DNA of 8,135 nt from Alphaproteobacteria bacterium (GCA_009782725.1 WRIM01000017.1:1-8135); one strand, 5' to 3'; numbered from the stretch's first letter, positions 1 through 6,345 are shown. The notes: generated by a model not told the origin, from the letters alone. Numbers and translations: made by a program.

Positions 1-111
1 ACAAGGAATAAGGAAAAAGGAATAAGGAATAAGAATGCCGCAATCGACGCGCATGCCGCAGCGATAATTCTGGAAGATGCGATTGCGATGATGAAAAGAG
101 TAACAAAATGA
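1..111 (+). CDS. C-terminal tail of an unrecognised protein, cut by the left edge
   Basis: Frame 1 is open from the first base to a TGA at 109-111, giving 36 residues that end in DAIAMMKRVTK. The stop overlaps the ATG of the RNase D gene as ATGA, the usual sign of translational coupling, and the last 25 residues form an alanine-rich, probably helical tail with codon use like the neighbours. The first 12 residues (TRNKEKGIRNKN) are encoded by a tandem 7-bp purine-rich repeat and look like a charged linker. Too little is visible to name the family. The other two forward frames are closed by TAA codons inside the repeat. The alternative is that the repeat is intergenic and no gene is present, but the overlap with rnd argues for a real 3' end. 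Confidence 0.5.
   Translation, partial: TRNKEKGIRNKNAAIDAHAAAIILEDAIAMMKRVTK
3..36 (+). repeat. Tandem heptamer repeat, unit AAGGAAT
   Basis: Units lie at 3-9 (AAGGAAT), 10-16 (AAGGAAA), 17-23 and 24-30 (AAGGAAT), followed by a decayed copy AAGAAT at 31-36. The array may continue to the left of the window. A 7-bp unit is not a multiple of three, so gain or loss of a unit would shift the reading frame of the gene that appears to run through it. Confidence 0.75.
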
Positions 112-740
112 ACATAATATATCAAAAACACGATTTGTCCGATGTTCAGGCGCGCGCGCTGTTGGATTCTCCGGCATTGGCGGTCGACACCGAATTGACG
201 GGATTGGACGTGCATTCCGACCAATTGTGTTTGGTTCAGCTTCGCGCAGAAGACAGCGATGACTTTTACCTTGTGCAAATCAAAAATAATGCGGGGTATC
301 CGAACCTTTGCCGCGTTCTTGCCAACCCAAAATCGACCAAGATTTTTCATTACGCGCGAATGGATTTGCTTATGATTTACAAACGGCTTGGCATTTGGGC
401 GATGCCGGTTTTTTGCACCAAGATTGCGACTTTGCTTGCGCGGCCGAAAAAGGGTCATGCGCTGCATAATGTATTAAAGGAAGTTTTGAAAATAGAGCTG
501 GACGCGGATTTAAAAAAAGAAACGATAAGCGATTGGGGCAAAGACCTTACGAAAAAACAGCAAAAATACGCCGCGATCGATGTGTTGTATCTTCATGAAT
601 TGCGCATGGTTTTGGGCGATATGCTGTGCGATAAAAATCGAATGGATTTGGCGCAAAAATGTTTTGAATTTCTGCCGACGCGCTGCGAGCTTGACCTGAA
701 CTGGGGGGAACGGGACATTTTCGCGTATAATCCTAAATAG
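108..740 (+). CDS. rnd: Ribonuclease D-like 3'-5' exonuclease, short form
   Basis: This is a DEDDy-family 3'-5' exonuclease that probably trims the 3' ends of tRNA precursors or other structured RNA in the cytoplasm. All motifs are visible in 210 residues: Exo I with Asp27 and Glu29 in AVDTELTGLD, Exo II with Asp86 in HYARMDLL, and Exo III with Tyr154 and Asp158 in YAAIDVLYLHEL. The CTKIATLLAR and SDWG segments are also typical of the family. E. coli RNase D is about 375 residues because it carries two HRDC domains. This protein ends after the catalytic domain, as the short alphaproteobacterial forms do. The ATG at 108 overlaps the stop of the preceding gene (ATGA), so it is probably the distal gene of an operon. 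Its 3' end overlaps convergent fba by 8 bp with no terminator visible. The family call is firm; the precise substrate is inferred. Confidence 0.93.
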   Translation: MNIIYQKHDLSDVQARALLDSPALAVDTELTGLDVHSDQLCLVQLRAEDSDDFYLVQIKNNAGYPNLCRVLANPKSTKIFHYARMDLLMIYKRLGIWAMPVFCTKIATLLARPKKGHALHNVLKEVLKIELDADLKKETISDWGKDLTKKQQKYAAIDVLYLHELRMVLGDMLCDKNRMDLAQKCFEFLPTRCELDLNWGERDIFAYNPK

Positions 741-1686
741 TGCCGCTACCCATTACATTTATATTCTTATCTTTATAAAGCTCTATCATTTTATCGCGGG
801 CGGCGGACAGGTATGTTCGCGGGTCGAAATCGTCCGGATGTTCGAAAAGGGTTTGGCGCACGCCCGCGGTAAAGGCAAGCCGCGCGTCTGAATCTACATT
901 TATTTTACATATATTCATTTCTCGGGCGTGAATCAATTGGTCGGTCGGGATGCCGCGGGCGCCGACAACTTTGCCTCCGAATTTGTTTATATCATTAACC
1001 AAATCTTCGGGCACAGACGACGCGCCATGCAGAACAAGCGGAAAATCGGGTAAAAGGGCGGCAATCTCTGCCAAAATATCGAATCGCAAAGTATCCGTCG
1101 CATGCGCCATTTTATACGCCCCGTGCGATGTGCCGATCGATATTGCCAAAGAATCAATCCCGGTCATCTCGACAAAACGAACAACGTCGGCCGGATTTGT
1201 GTAATGAGTAACGGTGCCAATCTTATCATCTTCTATGCCGGCAAGCGCGCCCAGCTCGGCCTCTACACTGACATCATAAATATGGGCGTAATCGACAACC
1301 TGTTTCGCAAGCGCGGCATTTTCATCAAAGGAAAGGTGACTTCCGTCTATCATAACGCTGCTGAAGCCTGCATCTATGCATTCTTTACAGATTTCGAAAT
1401 TCGCCCCATGGTCAAGATGCAATGCAATAGGCGCCGTCATGCCCAATTCTTTGGCATATTCCGTCGCGCCGCGGGCCATGTGAGTAAGCAAGGTTGTGCC
1501 CATATACCGGCGCGCGCCTGCAGATGCTTGCAATATTACGGGGCTTTGCGTCGCTGCGCATGCGTGAATAATTGCCTGTAATTGTTCCAAATTATTGAAA
1601 TTATACCCCGGCACCGCGTATTTTCGGGCCAAGGCCAGCCCGAGCATTTCGTTTGTATTTGATAGGCCCAGTTCTGTATAGTGCAT
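733..1686 (-). CDS. fba: Class II fructose-1,6-bisphosphate aldolase
   Basis: This zinc-dependent aldolase cleaves or forms fructose-1,6-bisphosphate from glyceraldehyde-3-phosphate and dihydroxyacetone phosphate in glycolysis and gluconeogenesis. The 317 residues span the whole TIM barrel. Visible landmarks are LHLDHG with catalytic Asp92 and zinc ligand His93, SVMIDGSH at 110-117, VEAELG at 141-146, GTSHG with His188, VLHGAS with His220, and the phosphate-binding INVDSD at 262-267. Overall it resembles the roughly 307-residue Helicobacter/Campylobacter type more than the 285-residue Bacillus type, with the same longer C-terminal segment. The ATG at 1686 is preceded by AAGGGT about 6 nt upstream. 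A good promoter lies just upstream, so it is probably transcribed alone. A tagatose-bisphosphate aldolase is the main alternative substrate class. Confidence 0.95.
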   Translation of the reverse strand: MHYTELGLSNTNEMLGLALARKYAVPGYNFNNLEQLQAIIHACAATQSPVILQASAGARRYMGTTLLTHMARGATEYAKELGMTAPIALHLDHGANFEICKECIDAGFSSVMIDGSHLSFDENAALAKQVVDYAHIYDVSVEAELGALAGIEDDKIGTVTHYTNPADVVRFVEMTGIDSLAISIGTSHGAYKMAHATDTLRFDILAEIAALLPDFPLVLHGASSVPEDLVNDINKFGGKVVGARGIPTDQLIHAREMNICKINVDSDARLAFTAGVRQTLFEHPDDFDPRTYLSAARDKMIELYKDKNINVMGSGTI

Positions 1687-1705
1687 ATATTACCCTTTTT
1701 TAAAG

Positions 1706-1734
1706 ATTATATCATAATAGTTATAATGTGTCAC
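1706..1734 (-). promoter_or_regulatory. Sigma-70-type promoter of fba
   Basis: Read on the minus strand there is GTGACA (1734 to 1729, five of six matches to TTGACA), a 17-bp spacer, and a perfect TATAAT (1711 to 1706). The expected start near 1699 would leave a leader of about 13 nt that still contains the AAGGGT ribosome binding site. Confidence 0.6.
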
Positions 1735-1743
1735 TCAACCAAA

Positions 1744-1861
1744 ACGACCCAAAGGGTCGTCATGCCGGCGAAGGCCGGTATCTACTGCCGCGCAGCGGAT
1801 GCGGCCATCGGCCGCATTTAATGCCCGCGGCGCAATGGGCCCCGGCCTGCGCCGGGGTGAC
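1744..1861. repeat. REP-like palindromic repeat element with several hairpins
   Basis: This GC-rich block contrasts with the AT-rich flanks and is a chain of inverted repeats: ACGACCC/GGGTCGT (1744-1750, 1754-1760), CCGGC/GCCGG (1765-1769, 1774-1778), CCGC/GCGG (1788-1791, 1795-1798), ATGCGGCC/GGCCGCAT (1799-1806, 1810-1817) and CCCCGGC/GCCGGGG (1840-1846, 1851-1857). Its outer parts read GTCATGCCGG and, inverted, CCGGGGTGAC. That matches the style of interspersed palindromic repeats common in proteobacterial intergenic regions. It lies between two divergent promoters and contains no credible gene. Only this copy is in the window, so its status as a dispersed repeat comes from recognition, not from a second copy. 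Confidence 0.65.
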
Positions 1862-1891
1862 GGCCGTCCGAAAAGAATTTTAATAAAAACC

Positions 1892-1919
1892 TTGACAATT
1901 TATTTGACTGTACTATATT
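1892..1919 (+). promoter_or_regulatory. Strong sigma-70-type promoter of the lipoprotein gene
   Basis: A perfect TTGACA (1892-1897) is followed by a 16-bp spacer and TATATT (1914-1919, five of six matches to TATAAT). Transcription would start near 1926, leaving a leader of about 50 nt. This is the best-matching promoter in the window, consistent with an abundant envelope protein. Confidence 0.7.
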
Positions 1920-1931
1920 TGTGTCAAGAAG

Positions 1932-1948
1932 ACCCGAATCGGTCGGGT
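1932..1948 (+). other. Hairpin in the 5' leader of the lipoprotein mRNA
   Basis: ACCCGA (1932-1937) and TCGGGT (1943-1948) form a perfect 6-bp stem around a 5-nt loop, only a few bases after the predicted transcription start. Such 5'-terminal hairpins can stabilise an mRNA. It is too short and too far from the ribosome binding site (AAAGGA at 1963-1968) to suggest a riboswitch. Confidence 0.45.
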
Positions 1949-1975
1949 GGAATAAACGAAACAAAGGACTGAAAA

Positions 1976-2383
1976 ATGAAAAAACTTTCTATTATATTGG
2001 CTGGGGCTTTGGCTTTGACCGCATGCACTCAGACTTATTACAACGGCCGCGTAAGCTATGCCCAATCCAACCAAGACTGTGTTTATCAATTCTCGCAAAG
2101 CGGCGATAATTCTGCCAAACGCTTTGATGAAAACAAACATGTAATCCACAAAAACGCTTTGTGTTCCCAAGTTATGGCGAACGACATGGGCATGCGCAAT
2201 CCAGTAATGGTGCAGCCGCAGCCGCAACGCGTCGTTATGCCGCAACCGGCGCCGGTTTTCCAAACCGTTCCGGTTCAACGCAGCTTTTACACTGTAGAGC
2301 CCTCATGCCGCAATGTTCGTTATAATAACGAAACCTGTGGCGGCGGTAATTTTGGACGTGAAATCGAAATTATAATCCAGTAA
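1976..2383 (+). CDS. Small predicted lipoprotein of unknown function
   Basis: The 135-residue product starts with a lysine pair and a hydrophobic stretch ending in the lipobox LTAC, so Cys17 should be lipidated and the mature protein anchored on the periplasmic face of a membrane, probably the outer one. The mature part has four further cysteines (35, 63, 111, 121) that could form disulfides, a Gln/Pro/Val/Met-rich low-complexity segment at about 76-101, and a C-terminal CGGGNFGREIEIIIQ. I do not recognise a domain. The ATG at 1976 has AAAGGA seven bases upstream. It follows a strong promoter and precedes an outer-membrane barrel gene on the same strand, so an envelope role is likely. The function is unknown. 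Confidence 0.8.
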   Translation: MKKLSIILAGALALTACTQTYYNGRVSYAQSNQDCVYQFSQSGDNSAKRFDENKHVIHKNALCSQVMANDMGMRNPVMVQPQPQRVVMPQPAPVFQTVPVQRSFYTVEPSCRNVRYNNETCGGGNFGREIEIIIQ

Positions 2384-2394
2384 GATAGTAACAA

Positions 2395-2420
2395 TCCGCC
2401 TTCGCCAAGGCTTCGGCGGA
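2395..2420 (+). other. Small inverted repeat after the lipoprotein gene
   Basis: TCCGCC (2395-2400) and GGCGGA (2415-2420) can form a 6-bp stem around a 14-nt loop, 12 nt after the stop codon. There is no run of T after it, so it is not a standard terminator. It may protect the 3' end of the lipoprotein message. Confidence 0.35.
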
Positions 2421-2424
2421 TAAT

Positions 2425-2456
2425 AAAATTCACGAAATCGAAGATTTCGGAATTTT
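2425..2456 (+). terminator. Strong intergenic hairpin, possible terminator or attenuator
   Basis: AAAATTC (2425-2431) and CGAAATC (2433-2439) pair with GATTTCG (2443-2449) and GAATTTT (2450-2456), giving a 14-bp stem with a single bulged A at 2432 and a GAA loop. The 3' arm ends in TTTT, so it could act as a partial intrinsic terminator. It ends only 4 nt before the ribosome binding site of the next gene and no separate promoter is seen, so read-through, attenuation or mRNA processing is plausible. Confidence 0.5.
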
Positions 2457-2471
2457 CTAAAAGGAACAGAC

Positions 2472-3056
2472 ATGAAAAAATTGATTGCCACCCTATGTTT
2501 CACAGCGGCGTTGGTCGCAGGCAATGCGAATGCTTCGATGCCCGGCGATTTATCCCCGTATGTTTCCGGCAAGACCGGCTTTGCATACACCAATATCATG
2601 GGCGCGGATCTGCCGAATCTTTATGGATTTAATTTTATTGCTGCTGTCGGCGGAGATTGGAATGCAACGCGTTTCATATCTTTCCGCGAAGAATTGGAAG
2701 TATCGTATTCGCGCGAATTCGGCGGGAACAAGTCCAGATTCAGTCCCTGGGCCGCAATGGCGAACGCGTATATTGATTTTGGCGATACTTTTGGCGGAAG
2801 CTGTTGCTGCATTTCATCCGTCCGTCCGTATATCGGCGCGGGATTGGGTGTCGCAGAAATTAATTATCGCAACAACATTGGCGCAGATTTTTCAAGATCC
2901 GCGTTCAACTGGGGCCTTTATTCCGGTTTGAATTTTGATTTGACCCAGAATTTGACGGCGGATTTGGGATTCCGTTATACGCGCGCGGAAGTAATTCATC
3001 GCGCCGGCGATTTCCAGACATTCTCTGGAACGCTGGGGTTAAGATATCGGTTTTAA
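2472..3056 (+). CDS. Outer-membrane beta-barrel protein, OmpA/Omp25-like
   Basis: The 194-residue product has a clear Sec signal peptide (MKK, hydrophobic core, ANA before Ser22), so the mature protein has about 173 residues, the usual size of an eight-stranded barrel. The mature part alternates polar and hydrophobic residues with many aromatics and glycines: YVSGKTGFAYTN, FREELEVSYSREF, RPYIGAGLGVAEINY, FNWGLYSGLNFDL and FRYTRAEV. The C-terminus GTLGLRYRF ends in Phe, the recognition signal for outer-membrane assembly by BamA. Three consecutive cysteines (111-113) lie in a predicted loop. AAGGA at 2461-2465 precedes the ATG. It follows the lipoprotein gene and is probably co-transcribed with it. 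It may be a structural or surface protein; no specific ligand can be read from the sequence. Confidence 0.85.
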   Translation: MKKLIATLCFTAALVAGNANASMPGDLSPYVSGKTGFAYTNIMGADLPNLYGFNFIAAVGGDWNATRFISFREELEVSYSREFGGNKSRFSPWAAMANAYIDFGDTFGGSCCCISSVRPYIGAGLGVAEINYRNNIGADFSRSAFNWGLYSGLNFDLTQNLTADLGFRYTRAEVIHRAGDFQTFSGTLGLRYRF

Positions 3057-3072
3057 TAAAATCTAAAGAAAT

Positions 3073-3101
3073 AAAAAATCCCGCGCGATGCGGGATTTTT
3101 T
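3073..3101. terminator. Bidirectional intrinsic terminator between the barrel gene and parE
   Basis: AAAAAATCCCGC (3073-3084) and GCGGGATTTTTT (3090-3101) form a 12-bp stem around the loop GCGAT, with A and T runs on either side, so it can terminate transcription in both directions. It lies 17 nt after the barrel gene's stop and touches the first base of the parE stop codon (3101-3103, read on the minus strand), so parE's own 3' end is built into the terminator. Confidence 0.9.
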
Positions 3102-5077
3102 TATACAAATATATCTTTCACGAACTTTGCATGTTCGGTAATAAATCGAAATCGGAATTCGGGTTTTTTGCCCATTAATTCCGTGACAAGTTGTTTTGTT
3201 TTTTCTGAATCTTCGGTGCCTTCTTCGGTGCGCGGCGGTAATTCAACGCGAATCAAACGGCGCGTTTTCGGATCCATTGTGGTTTCCTTCAACTGATTCG
3301 GCATCATTTCGCCAAGTCCTTTGAATCGGCTGATTTCGGTTTTCTTATTCTTGTATTTGCCGGCTTTTAATTCTTCCAATTCTTCGTCGCTTGCCACATA
3401 TATCGATTCGGTTCCCGCGGTCAATTTATAAAGCGGCGGGCACGATAAATACAAATGGCCGCCGTGAATCAACCCTGGCATAGCCTGATAAAAGAATGTC
3501 ATAAGAAGTGAGGCGATATGCGACCCGTCGACGTCGGCGTCGGTCATTATAATAATTTTTTCATAGCGAAGTTTCGATTCGTCCCAATCGCGCGCCGTTC
3601 CCGCGCCGATAACATCAATAAGCTCGTTCAGTTCTTTGTTCGCGCTGAATTTCTCGTCGCTGTTCGACATGACGTTCAATACTTTTCCGCGAAGGGGCAT
3701 TATGGCTTGCGTCGCGCGATCGCGCGCTTGCTTTGCCGTGCCGCCGGCCGATTCGCCTTCGACTATAAATAATTCCGTGCCGGCAACGCCGTGTTTCGAG
3801 CAATCCGCCAATTTATTCGGCATGCGCGCGCGTTTTGTCGGCGTTTTGCGCGCGATGTCTTTGACCGCTTTGGTTTTAATGCGCGCCGCGGCCAGATTAT
3901 TTACGAATTCAAGCAATGCAGACGCGGTCTTTGGATCGGCGCCCAAGAACATTTCCCACGGGTCGGATAAAGCCTTTTCAACATATCGCGCGATTTCCGG
4001 GTTGGATAATTTTTCTTTGGTTTGGCCCAAGAATTGGGGGGATTTATAAAACACGCTGACGATCGCGCATGCCGAATCGAATACGTCGTCGGCGACGATT
4101 TTGTCAGAGGCTTTGTTGTTTACCTTTTCGCCGTAATTCTTCAGCCCCTTGGTAATCGCGGTGCGGAATCCCGATTCGTGCGTTCCGCCGTCGATTGTTG
4201 CGATTGTGTTGCAATAACTTGTGAAAAATCCGTCGTCCGATGCAGCGCCGTTTTCATCGGTCAAGAATGTCAGCGCCCATTCAACCCGGCCAGAATCTTC
4301 GGGGAATTCTATGGTTCCAGAGAAAATACGAGGGGTCAAGCGCGGTTTGGTTTTCGTCTTTTCTTCCAAAAAGTCCGCGACCCCGTTCGGGTAATAGAAC
4401 GTATTTACGGCCGGAATGTTCATATCTTCGGTAATAAGCTCGGCCGCGCAGCGCCATTCGATTTTAACGCCGCGGGATAAGAAAGCTTTCGCCCGCGCCA
4501 TTCTATATATTTTTATTGGCTTGAAAGTCGCAAGGCTCCCAAATATCTGATCGTCAAGCGTAAAGCGCACGCGCGTGCCGGTGGATTTTGTGGGCGCGCC
4601 ACGCTCTAGTGGGCCGGTTGCAATCCCGCGTGAGAATTTTTGAGTCCATTCGAAACCGTCGCGCAATGATGTGACAATTGTTTCCGATGACAACGCATTT
4701 ACCACCGCCGCGCCGACGCCGTGAAGCCCGCCGGATGTTTTATACACGCTGTTGTCAAACTTGCCGCCGGAATGAAGGCTTGAGAATATAATCTCCAAAG
4801 CCGATTTATCGGGGAATTTCGGGTGCGCGTCGACCGGAATTCCGCGGCCGTTGTCGGTGATTTCAATGGTTTTCGCATCAATCAGGTTAACCGTGATTTT
4901 GTTCGCAAATCCGGCCACCGCTTCGTCCACCGCGTTGTCCAGAATTTCAATGGGAAGGTGGTGCCAAGCCTTTTCATCCGTGCCGCCGATATACATGCCC
5001 GGTCGAAGACGCACGGGTTCAAGACCTTCCAGTACCTGAATATCGCTTGCCGAATAAGATGATTTAGTTGGTGCCAT
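3101..5077 (-). CDS. parE: DNA topoisomerase IV subunit B
   Basis: ParE is the ATPase subunit that, with ParC, decatenates daughter chromosomes and relaxes supercoils. In order are the GHKL ATPase domain (RPGMYIGG at 25-32, catalytic Glu44 and Asn48, DNGRGIP from Asp74, the ATP-lid KTSGGLHGVG at 112-121), the transducer domain, and the TOPRIM domain with EGESAGG at 440-446, PLRGKVLNV and metal-binding Asp513, Asp515 and Asp517 in DADVDG. The end carries FKGLGEMMPNQLKETTMDP. The length of 658 residues, lack of the GyrB insert and the IGGTDE N-terminus favour ParE over GyrB. I chose the ATG at 5077. A TTG at 5089 adds four residues but lies inside a predicted -10 box. EGESAGG replaces the usual EGDSAGG, and Leu24 replaces the common Lys in RKRPGMYIG. 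No ribosome binding site is obvious. Confidence 0.92.
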   Translation of the reverse strand: MAPTKSSYSASDIQVLEGLEPVRLRPGMYIGGTDEKAWHHLPIEILDNAVDEAVAGFANKITVNLIDAKTIEITDNGRGIPVDAHPKFPDKSALEIIFSSLHSGGKFDNSVYKTSGGLHGVGAAVVNALSSETIVTSLRDGFEWTQKFSRGIATGPLERGAPTKSTGTRVRFTLDDQIFGSLATFKPIKIYRMARAKAFLSRGVKIEWRCAAELITEDMNIPAVNTFYYPNGVADFLEEKTKTKPRLTPRIFSGTIEFPEDSGRVEWALTFLTDENGAASDDGFFTSYCNTIATIDGGTHESGFRTAITKGLKNYGEKVNNKASDKIVADDVFDSACAIVSVFYKSPQFLGQTKEKLSNPEIARYVEKALSDPWEMFLGADPKTASALLEFVNNLAAARIKTKAVKDIARKTPTKRARMPNKLADCSKHGVAGTELFIVEGESAGGTAKQARDRATQAIMPLRGKVLNVMSNSDEKFSANKELNELIDVIGAGTARDWDESKLRYEKIIIMTDADVDGSHIASLLMTFFYQAMPGLIHGGHLYLSCPPLYKLTAGTESIYVASDEELEELKAGKYKNKKTEISRFKGLGEMMPNQLKETTMDPKTRRLIRVELPPRTEEGTEDSEKTKQLVTELMGKKPEFRFRFITEHAKFVKDIFV

Positions 5078-5087
5078 AACGGGTGGC

Positions 5088-5116
5088 AATATAGCCCAAT
5101 ATTACAAAAATTGCAA
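5088..5116 (-). promoter_or_regulatory. Candidate parE promoter giving a nearly leaderless mRNA
   Basis: On the minus strand TTGCAA (5116 to 5111) is followed by a 17-bp spacer and TATATT (5093 to 5088). The expected transcription start is near 5081, only about 4 nt before the ATG at 5077. This agrees with the absence of a Shine-Dalgarno sequence there. Confidence 0.45.
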
Positions 5117-5121
5117 GTGGG

Positions 5122-5150
5122 TTGATTTTTATGCTATATATTACTATATA
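5122..5150 (+). promoter_or_regulatory. Candidate dnaJ promoter
   Basis: TTGATT (5122-5127) is followed by a 17-bp spacer and TATATA (5145-5150). Each box matches four of six consensus bases, so this is moderate. It would start transcription near 5157 and leave a leader of about 22 nt that contains the ribosome binding site GGGGTGG (5169-5175). I see no CIRCE operator (TTAGCACTC/GAGTGCTAA) and no clear heat-shock sigma-32 box. Confidence 0.4.
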
Positions 5151-5178
5151 GATTGCATAATTTAATGCGGGGTGGAAA

Positions 5179-6345
5179 ATGAACAAAAATCCTTATGAAG
5201 TTTTGGGTGTGGCGCGCGACGCAAACGATGCCGATATCAAAAAGGCTTATCACAAATTGGTGATGAAGCATCATCCGGATAAAAATCCGGGGGATAAATC
5301 TGCGGAAGAAAAATTCAAAGAAATCAACAATGCGTTCGATGTTTTAAAAGACCCGCAAAAAAGGGCGGCGTACGACCGATTCGGTGCCGGCGCGTTCGCG
5401 GGCGGCAATGGCGCGTCTGCGGGTGCGGGTGGAAATCCGTTCGGGGCGGGCGGCTTTGAATTTAATTTTGGCGGCGCGGGCTTTGACGGGATGAATTTAA
5501 ACGATGTCGTCGAAGAAATGATGCGGTCAATGGGCGGCGGATTTGGATTTAATACGGGCGCCGGCGGCGGCGGCCGCCAAAGCGCGGCCACATTCCGCGG
5601 GCGCGATATGCTTCATACCGTTGTAATCGATTTGCGGGATGCTTATTTCGGCAAGACCGAGACGGTAAAGTTCAGCACGAATGTAAAATGCGAAAAGTGT
5701 TCGGGGCACGGCACCACGGACGGCAAACCGGCGCCCGAATGCGCACGTTGCGGCGGGTCTGGTGTTGTGCGGACGCGAAGCGGATTCTTTGCGAACGAAT
5801 CGGTATGCCAAGAATGCGGCGGTACCGGGCGCAATATTAAAAATCCTTGCAAACAATGCGACGCATCGGGCGTCGTGCACAAACAAAAAGAAATCGAAGT
5901 TAAAATTCCGGCGGGCATAGAAGACGGTGCGCGTCTAAGGTTATCGGGTCAGGGCGAAGCGGGCCCATTGGGCGGCCAACCCGGCGATTTTTACATAGAT
6001 GTTCGCATTCGCCCGGATAAAACTTTCGAGCGGGCAGGGGCCGATTTATATACTCGCGCTTCCGTGCCATTTAATATACTTGCGCTGGGCGGCGAAATCG
6101 AAATCAAAACAATCGATGATAAAAATGTGTCTGTAAAGATTTCGTCGGGGACACAGGTCGGCGAAAGGCTTCGCATGCGGGGGCTTGGGATGCCGATAAG
6201 CGGCCGCGCAAGCGTCACCGGACGCGGTGATTTATACATAGATATAACAACCGAAGTTCCAAAGAAATTATCCGAAAAACAGAAAAAGGCGCTTGAAGAA
6301 TTCGCGGGCACCACTCCCGCTCGCAAAAAACGCGGATTGTTTTAA
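5179..6345 (+). CDS. dnaJ: Chaperone protein DnaJ (type I Hsp40)
   Basis: DnaJ delivers unfolded proteins to DnaK and stimulates its ATPase in the cytoplasm. The 388-residue protein has all type I parts in order: a J domain at about 1-70 with the essential HPD at 32-34, a Gly/Phe-rich region at about 70-140, and a zinc-binding domain with four cysteine pairs (Cys171/174, 188/191, 210/213, 224/227). Two C-terminal substrate-binding beta domains follow. The first three zinc motifs fit CxxCxGxG; the fourth is CKQCDASG, which keeps both cysteines but has Ala in place of the first Gly. The length is normal for the family. It is divergent from parE and no dnaK lies beside it here, unlike the common dnaK-dnaJ order. 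Its stop overlaps the convergent acetyltransferase gene by 4 bp. Confidence 0.95.
   Translation: MNKNPYEVLGVARDANDADIKKAYHKLVMKHHPDKNPGDKSAEEKFKEINNAFDVLKDPQKRAAYDRFGAGAFAGGNGASAGAGGNPFGAGGFEFNFGGAGFDGMNLNDVVEEMMRSMGGGFGFNTGAGGGGRQSAATFRGRDMLHTVVIDLRDAYFGKTETVKFSTNVKCEKCSGHGTTDGKPAPECARCGGSGVVRTRSGFFANESVCQECGGTGRNIKNPCKQCDASGVVHKQKEIEVKIPAGIEDGARLRLSGQGEAGPLGGQPGDFYIDVRIRPDKTFERAGADLYTRASVPFNILALGGEIEIKTIDDKNVSVKISSGTQVGERLRMRGLGMPISGRASVTGRGDLYIDITTEVPKKLSEKQKKALEEFAGTTPARKKRGLF

Noticed and set aside
1102..1581. 159-residue plus-strand open frame opposite fba
   Set aside because: It is antisense to a clear class II aldolase with all motifs, has no ribosome binding site, and its product is rich in Arg, Cys and His as shadow frames tend to be.
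1744..1861. CRISPR array
   Set aside because: The inverted repeats differ from each other and there are no regular direct repeats with spacers.
1913..2278. 121-residue minus-strand open frame over the lipoprotein gene
   Set aside because: The plus strand has a promoter, ribosome binding site, signal peptide and lipobox; the minus frame has none and runs across the promoter.
2485..2931. 148-residue plus-strand frame overlapping the barrel gene
   Set aside because: It is the shifted frame of the barrel gene, which has a signal peptide and C-terminal Phe in its own frame.
3636..4480. Two plus-strand open frames (137 and 152 residues) opposite parE
   Set aside because: They lie wholly within parE on the other strand, whose TOPRIM and transducer regions are unmistakable, and resemble no protein family.
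3101..5077. gyrB instead of parE
   Set aside because: The IGGTDE N-terminus, the length and the FKGLGEMMPNQLKETTMDP end fit ParE better. The choice would be settled by finding a second B subunit in the genome.
5090..5178. CIRCE or heat-shock operator upstream of dnaJ
   Set aside because: No TTAGCACTC-type inverted repeat and no convincing sigma-32 boxes were found.
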